DNA of 51,928 nt, taken from Nodosilinea sp. LEGE 06152 (GTDB lineage: Bacteria; Cyanobacteriota; Cyanobacteriia; Phormidesmidales; Phormidesmidaceae). The stretch covers positions 287,784-339,711 of the forward strand of contig NZ_JADEWR010000001.1 in assembly GCF_015207525.1 (NCBI RefSeq), in the 5' to 3' direction. Positions 33,815 to 41,170 of the stretch are shown piece after piece (the stretch's first letter is position 1; every line of letters starts with the position of its first letter). Made by a program: the position numbers and the translations under genes. The notes below the pieces were generated by a model. That model had not been told where the DNA came from. It saw only the letters and a list, made by a program, of their open reading frames with translations, and did not search any database.

Positions 33815-35242
33815 CTAATCGGAGTCGGTAGAGGCAGTACCCGCCGCGCCGTCTGACTCATTCCCCAGCGGTAGAGAATCGAGCGATCGCACCAGAATGT
33901 CTTGGAGCCGGGGGCCATCGGTCGAGAGCACCACCCACTCGTGGTCGGCGAATATCAGGCGATCGCCCGAGCGCGGAATTTTTTGCATTTGGTAGATTAG
34001 AAATCCGCCGAGAGTTTGGTAGTCATCGGCGTAGGGTAGGGCCAGGTTGAGCAGTTCGTTAACCTCTTCAAGGTCGGTGTGAGCCTTGATTCGGTACGAC
34101 TGATCGGCCAGCAGCTGCACCAGCCGCTCCTGGTCATCGGGCTCGTGAATATCGCCAATAATTTCGGTGGTTAAGTCGTGGAGGGTGAGCAGCCCGGCCG
34201 TGCCGCCAAACTCATCAACAACAATGACGAGCTCCTGACCAGTGCGCTGCATAGTAGCCAGCAGCTCGTGCAGGGGGGTGTGCTCAGGCACAAACCGAGC
34301 CGGTTTGACCCAGGCCCGCAGGGGAGTCTCGGCATTAATTTGCTGACGGGCCAGGGGCTGCAAAAACTGCTTCAGCTCTACCATGCCCTGGATGTCGTCG
34401 AGGGAGTCCCCTATCACCGGGTAGCGGGAGTGCTCGGTGGTGGCCACTACCTCAATCAGCTCCCCAAAGGTGGCGGCTAGGGGAATAGCGTGGATCTGGG
34501 TGCGGGGCACCATGATCTCTTCGGCGGTGACGTCGCGAAACTCGAATACGTTGTTGAGCAGCTCGCGCTCTTCGGCCTCCAGTCCCGGAGTTTCGGTCGT
34601 GGTGCGAATGATTAGCTGGAGTTCTTCGGGGGTGAGGCGGCTGTAGCTGACCTGGTCGCTGTAGCGAATGTTGACCAGCCGCAGCAGCAGCCGGGTCGAC
34701 TGAATCAAGATCCAGATGAAGGGGTTAAACAGGCGGGCAATGGTCAGGCTAGGGGGGCCTAAAAATCGAGCCACCTGCTCGGGGTAGAGCATGGCCACCG
34801 ATTTAGGGCACAGTTCTCCCAGCACAATTTGCAGGTAGGCGACCAAAAAAAACGCGACCGGAATCGCCAGGGCGTGGGCCAAAGCCTCGCTTCGAGCTGG
34901 GCTGAGGGGCGTTTGGCTAATCCAGAAGGCCAGGGTGACGGCCATGGTACCTTCGCCCACCCACCCCAGCGCCAGGCTAGAGAGGGTAATGCCCAACTGG
35001 GTGGTAGACAGCAGGCGATCGAGGCTGCGCTGGAGCTGCTGCACCGTTTTGGCCTGCACATCGCCCTCAGAGACCAGCTGGCTAATGCGCGATCGCCGCA
35101 CCGACACCATCGAAAACTCTGCCGCCACAAAAAAAGCGTTGATGCCAATCAGCATTAGCACGGCCAGGAGCCGTGATGCGATCGCGGCTCCTGGCAGCTG
35201 TTCGGGAATAACGACGGCTAATACATAGGGAAAAACGCCCAT
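33815..35242 (-). CDS. CNNM/CorC-type transporter (hemolysin C family)
   Basis: This 475-residue membrane protein has an N-terminal DUF21/CNNM region with about four helices (LLAVLMLIGINAFFVAAEFS, then SLALGWVGEGTMAVTLAFW and HALAIPVAFFLVAYLQIVLG). A CBS-domain pair follows (VPRTQIHAIPLAATF, then YPVIGDSLDDIQGMVELKQF and VPEHTPLHELLATM), with a C-terminal CorC_HlyC domain (YADDYQTLGGFLIYQ). Homologues move magnesium or sodium across the inner membrane. ATG 35242 lies 17 bases after the stop of a small membrane-protein gene on the same strand, suggesting an operon. Confidence 0.92.
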   Translation of the reverse strand: MGVFPYVLAVVIPEQLPGAAIASRLLAVLMLIGINAFFVAAEFSMVSVRRSRISQLVSEGDVQAKTVQQLQRSLDRLLSTTQLGITLSSLALGWVGEGTMAVTLAFWISQTPLSPARSEALAHALAIPVAFFLVAYLQIVLGELCPKSVAMLYPEQVARFLGPPSLTIARLFNPFIWILIQSTRLLLRLVNIRYSDQVSYSRLTPEELQLIIRTTTETPGLEAEERELLNNVFEFRDVTAEEIMVPRTQIHAIPLAATFGELIEVVATTEHSRYPVIGDSLDDIQGMVELKQFLQPLARQQINAETPLRAWVKPARFVPEHTPLHELLATMQRTGQELVIVVDEFGGTAGLLTLHDLTTEIIGDIHEPDDQERLVQLLADQSYRIKAHTDLEEVNELLNLALPYADDYQTLGGFLIYQMQKIPRSGDRLIFADHEWVVLSTDGPRLQDILVRSLDSLPLGNESDGAAGTASTDSD

Positions 35243-35259
35243 GATCCAGTGCCTAAGAG

Positions 35260-35508
35260 CTACTGGCCGCCGCTAGTGCGAGCTTTCACCTGCTGCAGAA
35301 CTTCAGCTTCGTTGACCAACACCACGTCACCCTGACCGGCTGCACCCGCCTCGCGCGCTACGGGAGACCCACTGGTAGGCCGGGTTTCGGGCTGGCGCAC
35401 ACCGGTCAGCGCCTGTCGCCCCAGCGTGAACCCCCACGATGCGCTGACCACCCCCGAACCGATCATCAGCGAGAGCAAAATTAACGTAAACGCTACGGCA
35501 GGGTTCAT
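35260..35508 (-). CDS. Small membrane protein upstream of the CNNM gene
   Basis: This 82-residue protein has one strong N-terminal helix (AVAFTLILLSLMIGSGVVSA) and a polar tail rich in charged residues (VNEAEVLQQVKARTSGGQ). ATG 35508 (MNPAVAFTLILL) is preferred over the in-frame start at 35538, which would add ten residues before the helix. I recognise no family. Its position 17 bases before the CNNM gene suggests co-expression and perhaps a shared membrane role. Confidence 0.65.
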   Translation of the reverse strand: MNPAVAFTLILLSLMIGSGVVSASWGFTLGRQALTGVRQPETRPTSGSPVAREAGAAGQGDVVLVNEAEVLQQVKARTSGGQ

Positions 35509-35643
35509 GGCAGGGGTAAAAATGGATAACCTGAGCAATGGAAATACTTTAGACGGTCTGGGTCTAACCCAGGCCTAAACGTTACCCCAATTATAAAGTT
35601 TAAGCCTCAAACAAAATTTAAGATTCAGGTTTAGACCTGAGCG

Positions 35644-35649
35644 TACAAT
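35644..35649 (+). promoter_or_regulatory. Possible -10 element before the tRNA
   Basis: TACAAT lies 30 bases upstream of the tRNA 5' end, a suitable place for a sigma70-type -10. No good -35 is seen at 16-18 bases spacing, so support is limited. Confidence 0.35.
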
Positions 35650-35678
35650 AGGAAGTGCTTCACCGTTGAGGTGGCATC

Positions 35679-35751
35679 CCAGGGTTGGCCGAGCGGATTA
35701 GGCAGCGAACTCATAATTCGCCCCAGGCAGGTTCAACTCCTGCACCCTGGA
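35679..35751 (+). tRNA. trnI: tRNA with anticodon CAU, probably tRNA-Ile2
   Basis: A 73-base cloverleaf can be drawn: acceptor CCAGGGT/ACCCTGG, D-stem GCC/GGC with loop GAGCGGATTA, anticodon stem GCGAA/TTCGC with loop CTCATAA (anticodon CAT), five-base variable loop, and T-stem GCAGG/CCTGC with loop TTCAACT. The discriminator is A and no CCA is encoded. A paired first base and no GGG/CCC anticodon stem exclude initiator Met. The CTCATAA loop resembles plastid and cyanobacterial tRNA-Ile(CAU), where C34 becomes lysidine. Elongator Met remains the alternative. Confidence 0.85.
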
Positions 35752-35826
35752 TTTTTCACCACCTGTTTGTCCCAATTCAGAACTCAGGTTAAGGGATTGG
35801 AGCTGGACCCACCGGGGCGGCAGGGG

Positions 35827-36222
35827 CTAGAACGTTTCAAAGATAAACTCTGAGCCGACGTAGGGTACGCTGCTGCTGGGACTGGTCAGCAGGCTGCTGC
35901 TGTAGGGGTTGGCCAAATCCGGCACCCGAATTGTGGGGTCGCTGGTGGTCTGCAGCAGCAAAATATCTCTCACGGCAGCGGAGGTGGCGTTGGCATCCCA
36001 CTCTAGCGCGCGCTCAGGGAAGTCGAGGCCGATAATGCGCTTGCCCTGGCGAACAATGCCTCGGTTTCTGAAGTAGTCGCCCGAGTAGGTGGTACCCAGG
36101 TCGTTTAAGGCATCAGGAATGGTCTGGGATGCTGTATCTTGGGCGTGCCCTGCTGGGGCAATGACCGCCGCCGCCAGCAGCGCCAGCGTCAGACCAGAAA
36201 TATGATTTAATTGAATGCCCAT
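35827..36222 (-). CDS. Small exported hypothetical protein
   Basis: This 131-residue protein has an N-terminal signal (ISGLTLALLAAAVIAPAGHA, cleavage after GHA) and a short mature part with no recognised domain, including LDFPERALEWDANATSAAVR. No cysteines or catalytic motifs stand out. ATG 36222 is chosen because GAGGAGG precedes it at normal spacing; the in-frame TTG at 36228 is too close to that site. It converges on the upstream tRNA. The function is unknown. Confidence 0.7.
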   Translation of the reverse strand: MGIQLNHISGLTLALLAAAVIAPAGHAQDTASQTIPDALNDLGTTYSGDYFRNRGIVRQGKRIIGLDFPERALEWDANATSAAVRDILLLQTTSDPTIRVPDLANPYSSSLLTSPSSSVPYVGSEFIFETF

Positions 36223-36418
36223 GGCCAAGCCTCCTCAACTCAAGATAAACAGTGCGGGAATTGGTGTGATTCTGGCGGTGCCTGCCCCTGCTCTGACGGT
36301 AGGCTTGGGGCAAAAAACTCCCTAGCTTACCTGAAACCCTGCCGAACCGATCACCCAGTGCATGTCCTTTATAGCGCGATCGCAGAAAACTGGAGCATTT
36401 TTAAGGAATTAACTACCC

Positions 36419-37036
36419 ATGGACGAGCTACTGCTGAAAATCGCTCCCTCCGAGCTGCTTGATCTAGAAACCGCCGCCCTGCGATCGCCCCTGCTCGACC
36501 TGTTCTGTCGTGGAGCTTACCAGGAGGGTGACTTTGTGCTCACCTCAGGCCAGCGCAGCACCTACTACATCAACGGCAAGCTGGTTACCCTCCACCCCCA
36601 GGGGGCGCTGCTGGTGGGTCGGCTGTTGCTCGATTTGGTGCCTGCCGAAACGACCGCCGTAGCGGGGCTAACCCTGGGAGCCGACCCGCTGGTAACCGCC
36701 GTCAGCCTAGTGGGGCTCTATGGGAGCCGCCATCTGTTTCCGCTGATTATTCGCAAAGAGGCCAAGGGGCACGGCACCCGCGCCTATATTGAAGGCGTCA
36801 CGCTGCCGCCGGGCAGTGCCGTAACGGTGCTTGAAGACGTGGTCACCACCGGCCAGTCGGCCCTCAAGGCGGTTGACCGTCTCCAGGCAGCGGGGTACCA
36901 GGTCAACCAAATTCTGGCCTTAGTCGATCGCCAGCAGGGCGGAGCCGAGCTTTACCAAAGCCACAACCTCCCCTTCAAGGCTCTGTTTACCATTCAAGAT
37001 ATCCAGGCCCACTGGGCTACCCTCAACCCCGCTTGA
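36419..37036 (+). CDS. pyrE: Orotate phosphoribosyltransferase
   Basis: This 205-residue enzyme joins orotate to phosphoribosyl pyrophosphate to give OMP in pyrimidine synthesis. Family features are FVLTSGQRSTYYINGKLVTL, then GLTLGADPLVTAVSLVGLYG and the PRPP-binding loop TVLEDVVTTGQSALKAVDRL. Length and order match bacterial PyrE. ATG 36419 follows TTAAGGAATTAACTACCC. Its stop overlaps the next gene's ATG by one base. A dihydroorotase-like gene sits about 32 kb away in this window, so the pyrimidine genes are scattered, as is usual in cyanobacteria. Confidence 0.93.
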   Translation: MDELLLKIAPSELLDLETAALRSPLLDLFCRGAYQEGDFVLTSGQRSTYYINGKLVTLHPQGALLVGRLLLDLVPAETTAVAGLTLGADPLVTAVSLVGLYGSRHLFPLIIRKEAKGHGTRAYIEGVTLPPGSAVTVLEDVVTTGQSALKAVDRLQAAGYQVNQILALVDRQQGGAELYQSHNLPFKALFTIQDIQAHWATLNPA

Positions 37037-37512
37037 TGGCCGCTCCCCGTCCCGACATTGGCTTTGTGCCCACCCCCGCCGATGCCGCCACCGCCATGCT
37101 CAAGCTGGCCGATCTGTCCGCTGCCGATGTGGTCTACGACCTGGGCTGCGGCGACGGTCGGCTGCTGGTCCAGGCGGCCCTCGACTACGGCGTGCAGGGA
37201 GTGGGCGTTGACATCGACCCAGTTCTTCTAGAACAGGCCCGCGCCCTTGCCCGTCAGGTTGGGGTTGAGCATCGCCTGAGGTTTATCCAGGGCAACCTGT
37301 TTGAGGCCGATCTTCACGACGCCACGGTGGTGCTAATCTACCTGCTGCCGCACCTGAATCTGCGACTGCGATCGCGCCTGCAAACCCAGCTGCGATCGGG
37401 CAGCCGCGTTGTCTCGCACATGTTTGACATGGGCGACTGGCTGCCCCACCTCACCCTGCGCCTAGAGCCGTCCGAGGAAGATTCGGTGCTCTATCTATGG
37501 CAGATTCCTTAG
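37036..37512 (+). CDS. SAM-dependent methyltransferase, coupled to pyrE
   Basis: This protein of about 158 residues has a class I methyltransferase core: VVYDLGCGDGRLLVQAALDY (motif I), GVGVDIDPVLLEQARALA (motif II), then RFIQGNLFEADLHDATVVLI. There is no domain beyond the core, so it probably acts on a small or soluble substrate. Its ATG overlaps the pyrE stop (TGATG), so it is translationally coupled and may use a related nucleotide or base, which is inference. A 13-bp hairpin follows. Confidence 0.82.
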   Translation: MAAPRPDIGFVPTPADAATAMLKLADLSAADVVYDLGCGDGRLLVQAALDYGVQGVGVDIDPVLLEQARALARQVGVEHRLRFIQGNLFEADLHDATVVLIYLLPHLNLRLRSRLQTQLRSGSRVVSHMFDMGDWLPHLTLRLEPSEEDSVLYLWQIP

Positions 37513-37528
37513 GCAATATTGCTGAGTC

Positions 37529-37559
37529 AGCAGCCTCCGGTAATTCACCGGAGGCTGCT
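37529..37559. terminator. Bidirectional hairpin terminator
   Basis: AGCAGCCTCCGGT (37529-37541) and ACCGGAGGCTGCT (37547-37559) form a perfect 13-bp stem with an AATTC loop, followed by CTTTT on the + strand. It lies between two converging genes and can serve both. Confidence 0.8.
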
Positions 37560-37584
37560 AGCTTTTGGTATATGAGCCAGTCGT

Positions 37585-38643
37585 TTAGGCGGCCGCTGGC
37601 TTGCGGCCTACCCAGTACTTGCTCATAAAGTGAACCTGATTACCAATGTCCTCAAAACCAGCATCGCTCAGGCGCTGGTTGAGGTCGTCGGTGGTGTAGT
37701 GGCGGTAGTAGGGCTCGTGGAACATCGCTGGGAAGTTCTCCATCGCCGACTCAAACTCAGGCGAATCGAGCCGCTGAATCGAGTCGCACAGTACTACAGT
37801 GCCGCCGGGCTTCACAACCCGATACATCTCGTTAATCACGTTCTGCCGCGCCACCGCCGGTAGCTCGTGGAACAGGAAAACGCTCACCACGCCGTCAAAG
37901 TAGTTGTCTATAAAGGGCAGGCTCTCACCGTTGGCCTGAATCAGCTGCGGCAGCACACCGGGCTTAGCAGTCAGGGTTTCATTCGCCTTGCGCAGGTAGG
38001 TAGGCGACAGGTCAACCCCATACAGCGAGGCCTTGGGCAGGGCATCTCGAACCATGCTCAATGTGCGACCGGTGCCGCAAGCCACATCCAACACCTTGGC
38101 CCCTTCGGTCATACCGGCTGCCGCTAAGCCCTGCTTAAGAGGGGCCAGAATGCGCCGTCGCATGGGGTCGGCAGTGCCATTGAAGAGAATTTCTACCTGG
38201 AGGTCGTACAGGTTCGCCGACATATCACTCAGGTAGCCGTTGGTTTGGTGGTGAAAGTTTTGCAGGTAGTACTTGGGATAGCCTTTGGTGTCGACGTCCT
38301 CGGTGAAGGTGTGGTAGTCGCGCTTGTTGAGCCGATCCCAAATGTTGGGCAGGTCTAGGCATACCAGCGGGTAAAACCGAAAGAAATCGTCCCAGGGGTT
38401 GTCGAACAATAGCTCTTTGGGATAGACCTCGGCCTCGGCATCCTGCCAGTCACGCTCCAGCAGAGCATTCATACGCTGCTGAAGCAGCTGCAGATCCTTA
38501 ATCTCCAGGGGCTTAGTTTGAATGTGTTTGGGCGGATTGACCGCCTGCATGACCTGTGAAGTGACGGTCTTGTGAGCCAGCCCAAAGTAACTCTTGCCCT
38601 GTTGAAAGGCTTGGTAAGCCAGTTTTGTGATGGTGTCAGGCAT
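37585..38643 (-). CDS. Class I methyltransferase with N-terminal extension
   Basis: This 352-residue protein has a UbiE-like methyltransferase core in its second half: KVLDVACGTGRTLSMVRDAL, then SLYGVDLSPTYLRKANETL, FDGVVSVFLFHELPAVARQ and RVVKPGGTVVLCDSIQ. About 170 residues precede it, with many Tyr, Trp and Phe (FDNPWDDFFRFYPLVCLDLP), a region I do not recognise as a domain. In many cyanobacteria such proteins are annotated only as methyltransferases. The start ATG 38643 is followed by LAYQAFQQGKSYFGLAHK. It converges on the pyrE-linked gene. Confidence 0.85.
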   Translation of the reverse strand: MPDTITKLAYQAFQQGKSYFGLAHKTVTSQVMQAVNPPKHIQTKPLEIKDLQLLQQRMNALLERDWQDAEAEVYPKELLFDNPWDDFFRFYPLVCLDLPNIWDRLNKRDYHTFTEDVDTKGYPKYYLQNFHHQTNGYLSDMSANLYDLQVEILFNGTADPMRRRILAPLKQGLAAAGMTEGAKVLDVACGTGRTLSMVRDALPKASLYGVDLSPTYLRKANETLTAKPGVLPQLIQANGESLPFIDNYFDGVVSVFLFHELPAVARQNVINEMYRVVKPGGTVVLCDSIQRLDSPEFESAMENFPAMFHEPYYRHYTTDDLNQRLSDAGFEDIGNQVHFMSKYWVGRKPAAA

Positions 38644-38785
38644 ACGACCAGCAATAAGTTATTTATTGAACAAGGGATATTCTGTCATTGTAAAAGATTG
38701 TAACGAAATCTTGGAGGCGTGTGGTCTCCCCTCTGAGGGGAATCCCAGAGTCTCAGGAGTGATACCAAATCTGAAGCGCGTACCC

Positions 38786-40099
38786 CTAGGCGCGAGCGCT
38801 CTGAATTTGCTGTAAAAACCCCTCAATATCGCTGAGCAGAGAGGCCTGGGAGAGGCTGGTTTGTTCGCCGGAGAGTAGCCACTTAATCTGCACGGTGCCC
38901 TGGGCCGCTTCGTCATCGCCCACGATTAGGCAGGCGGCTGCGCCGCTGCGATCGGCCCGCTTAAACTGCTTGCCAAAGGCTGCGCCGCTGAGGTCAAGCT
39001 CTACGGCCAGACCCCGATGGCGTAATTTTTGAGCCAGCTGTAGGGCATTGGCCTCGGCCTGTTCGCCCCGCGACACCAGGTAGAGGTCAGGGGCTACCGT
39101 CGCTGCCTGCTGAAGGGTTTCGAGCAGCAGGGTGAGGCGCTCCAGGCCGATCGCCCAGCCCACGGCTGGTGTGGCTGGGCCGCCCAGTTCTTCTACCAGG
39201 CCGTCGTAGCGACCGCCGCCGCACACCGTCGCCTGGGCCCCCAAATCTTGAGACTGAATTTCAAAGGCGGTGTGGGTGTAGTAGTCGAGCCCCCGCACCA
39301 GGCGCGGGTTGAGTTCGAAGTCGATGCCCAAACCAGTGAGCTGAGCCAGCACCTGGTCAAAATGGCGCTTTGAGTCAGGCCCGAGGTAGTCCAAAATGCT
39401 GGGTGCATTGGCGGTAATAGCCTGGGTCTTTTCGTCTTTGCTGTCGAGAATGCGCAGGGGATTGCGGCTGAGCCGATCGCGCGAATCTGCATCTAGATCG
39501 GCAGCGTAGGGGCTGAGGTAGTTGACCAGGGCTTCGCGGTAGCGAGTGCGATCGCTTTTGTCGCCCACCGAGTTCAGGTAAAAGGTCAAGTTCTTGAGGC
39601 CCAGAGCCTGCAGGAGATCGGTGGCCAGGGCAATCACCTCGACATCAGCGCGGGGGTCGGCGCTGCCCAGCACCTCAACGCCGACCTGGTGAAACTGCCG
39701 CTGGCGACCTTTTTGGGGGCGTTCGTAGCGAAACATGGGGCCGGTGTACCAGAGGCGCTGCACGCCGCCCTGGGCGTAGAGGCTGTGCTGAACGTAGGCC
39801 CGCACCACCCCGGCGGTGCCCTCAGGGCGCAGGGTACAGCCGCGATCGCCCTTGTCTTTGAAGCTGTACATCTCCTTGCCCACCACATCGGTGGCTTCGC
39901 CAATACCCCGCTCAAACAGGGCTGTGGCCTCAAAGGTAGGGGTGCGAATTTCGCGGTAGGCGGCACGGCTCAAAATATCGCGCGCCGTCGCCTCTACCCG
40001 CTGCCAGGTCTGAATGTCGGCCACCTTGAGATCTTGGCCTACATACTGTGCCTTCGGCAAAATATCTTCGGTACCCGGCAGGGATTGAATGGGCTCCAT
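38786..40099 (-). CDS. hisS: Histidyl-tRNA synthetase
   Basis: This 437-residue class II synthetase charges tRNA-His. Visible are motif 1 around EIRTPTFEATALFERGIGE, motif 2 MFRYERPQKGRQRQFHQVGV, the histidine-specific LVRGLDYYTHTAFEI and motif 3 VGWAIGLERLTLLLE. The C-terminal anticodon-binding domain follows (DLYLVSRGEQAEANAL). It starts at ATG 40099 and stands alone, with a PedR-like regulator 71 bases upstream on the same strand. Confidence 0.96.
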   Translation of the reverse strand: MEPIQSLPGTEDILPKAQYVGQDLKVADIQTWQRVEATARDILSRAAYREIRTPTFEATALFERGIGEATDVVGKEMYSFKDKGDRGCTLRPEGTAGVVRAYVQHSLYAQGGVQRLWYTGPMFRYERPQKGRQRQFHQVGVEVLGSADPRADVEVIALATDLLQALGLKNLTFYLNSVGDKSDRTRYREALVNYLSPYAADLDADSRDRLSRNPLRILDSKDEKTQAITANAPSILDYLGPDSKRHFDQVLAQLTGLGIDFELNPRLVRGLDYYTHTAFEIQSQDLGAQATVCGGGRYDGLVEELGGPATPAVGWAIGLERLTLLLETLQQAATVAPDLYLVSRGEQAEANALQLAQKLRHRGLAVELDLSGAAFGKQFKRADRSGAAACLIVGDDEAAQGTVQIKWLLSGEQTSLSQASLLSDIEGFLQQIQSARA

Positions 40100-40170
40100 A
40101 GCTGAACAGGCGCTCTCGTGGGCAATACAGAATCCCCATCATAGCCCGTGTTGGACTCGGGGCCAGCAGC

Positions 40171-40458
40171 TCAGGCTTCCTGGCTCTCAGCCTTGACCTC
40201 GGGCAGCAGGCAGCAGTTGACTTCGTCGATACAGACCTTACCCGACTGCAGCGCCCAGCGAAACAGCGCCACCCGATTGCCGGTCGCCGTTTTCGTCAAA
40301 ATATTGCTGATGTGGTTGTCCACGGTGCGCTTGCTAATCTCAAGCTTTTCAGAAATTTCCTGATTGGTTAGCCCCGATGCCACTAGCTCTACGATCTGTA
40401 GCTCCCGGTCAGAAAGGCTTCCCTGACCGGGCACCGGAGACATCTCATCGCTTGCCAT
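40171..40458 (-). CDS. pedR: PedR-like LuxR-type regulator
   Basis: This 95-residue protein is almost only a GerE/LuxR helix-turn-helix: LSDRELQIVELVASGLTNQE, then ISEKLEISKRTVDNHISNIL. A short tail with three cysteines follows (GKVCIDEVNCCLLP). Synechocystis PedR is a small LuxR-type regulator of this size that responds to photosynthetic electron transport, with a conserved cysteine and thioredoxin involvement. The tail fits that role, though orthology is inference. ATG 40458 is followed by ASDEMSPVPGQG. A palindromic CCATGG lies at the start, shared with the divergent gene's leader. Confidence 0.82.
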   Translation of the reverse strand: MASDEMSPVPGQGSLSDRELQIVELVASGLTNQEISEKLEISKRTVDNHISNILTKTATGNRVALFRWALQSGKVCIDEVNCCLLPEVKAESQEA

Positions 40459-40564
40459 GGCGGTCTGTTCCCTTTGTCGTTATGTATTTATGCTTATGTC
40501 TACTACCACTATAGGCGATCTGGTTTCGGCTAGGCTTCTAGAACGCGTTTCCGGCATTGCTGTG

Positions 40565-41038
40565 ATGGATGACTGGTATAGAACGACCGCTATCGATGGA
40601 CCTTTGAGCAGCGTCAAAAGGGTTAGCCGCCTGCTAGCCCGGTGGATGAGTGGCCTGGTTGGTCTCAGTCTGATCGCCCTGCTCGGTCTGGGCCTGCCTG
40701 CGATCGCGGCTCCAGCCGTACCCACCGCCGATGCGGCTCCTCTGGCAACCCCCGCCGCCCCCGATGCCAGCGACATTCCCTCTGAAACCGTTAGCCGCTT
40801 TGTCAGGGCCTATATAGCCGTGGTTAGGCTGATCGAGTCGCGTGAACTGAGCCTGCAGCGAACCGAAACCGACACCGAGTCGCGCCAAATGCAGCAGGAG
40901 ATTCAGGCGGCTGCCCTAGATCTAATTCAGGCCAACGGGTTAACCCTGTCGGCCTACTGGGAACTGCTGGGGCTGGCCAATAGTGACCCAGAATTTCGCG
41001 ATCGCGTTCTGGCCCAAATTGATGAAGCAGAGCCCTAA
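40565..41038 (+). CDS. DUF4168 family exported protein
   Basis: This protein of about 157 residues has a hydrophobic signal (LVGLSLIALLGLGLPAIAAP) and a mature helical domain matching DUF4168: ISQFV-like SRFVRAYIAVVRLIESREL, then TDTESRQMQQEIQAAALDLI, ANGLTLSAYWELLGLANSDP and EFRDRVLAQIDEAE. DUF4168 proteins are small periplasmic or lumenal proteins of unknown role. The start is uncertain. ATG 40565 leaves a short leader; an in-frame ATG at 40496 would add 23 residues. The stop lies just before a family B element. Confidence 0.78.
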   Translation: MDDWYRTTAIDGPLSSVKRVSRLLARWMSGLVGLSLIALLGLGLPAIAAPAVPTADAAPLATPAAPDASDIPSETVSRFVRAYIAVVRLIESRELSLQRTETDTESRQMQQEIQAAALDLIQANGLTLSAYWELLGLANSDPEFRDRVLAQIDEAEP

Positions 41039-41048
41039 CCCTTGCGCT

Positions 41049-41170
41049 GAAGGCGAGTCATCAATTCCGGCCAAAATTCGCAGAATACCGGTGGCCGACC
41101 CGAAAACCAGGTCAAGGGCTGTAACGGCTGATTCTGGAATTATCCGACGGCTAACTGCCAACAGCCCCTA
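41049..41170 (-). mobile_element. Family B MITE-like element beside the PBP gene
   Basis: Read on the minus strand, it begins TAGGGGCTGTTGGCAGTTAG and contains CAGAATCAGCCGTTACAGCC and TTCGGGTCGG, like the copy at 43431-43557. Its far end, read inward, is AAGGCGAGTCATCAATTC, 14 of 18 matching the right terminus of the copy at 15246-15373. The outer TAG (41168-41170) is the stop codon of the PBP gene. The other end lies 10 bases past the DUF4168 stop. Confidence 0.72.
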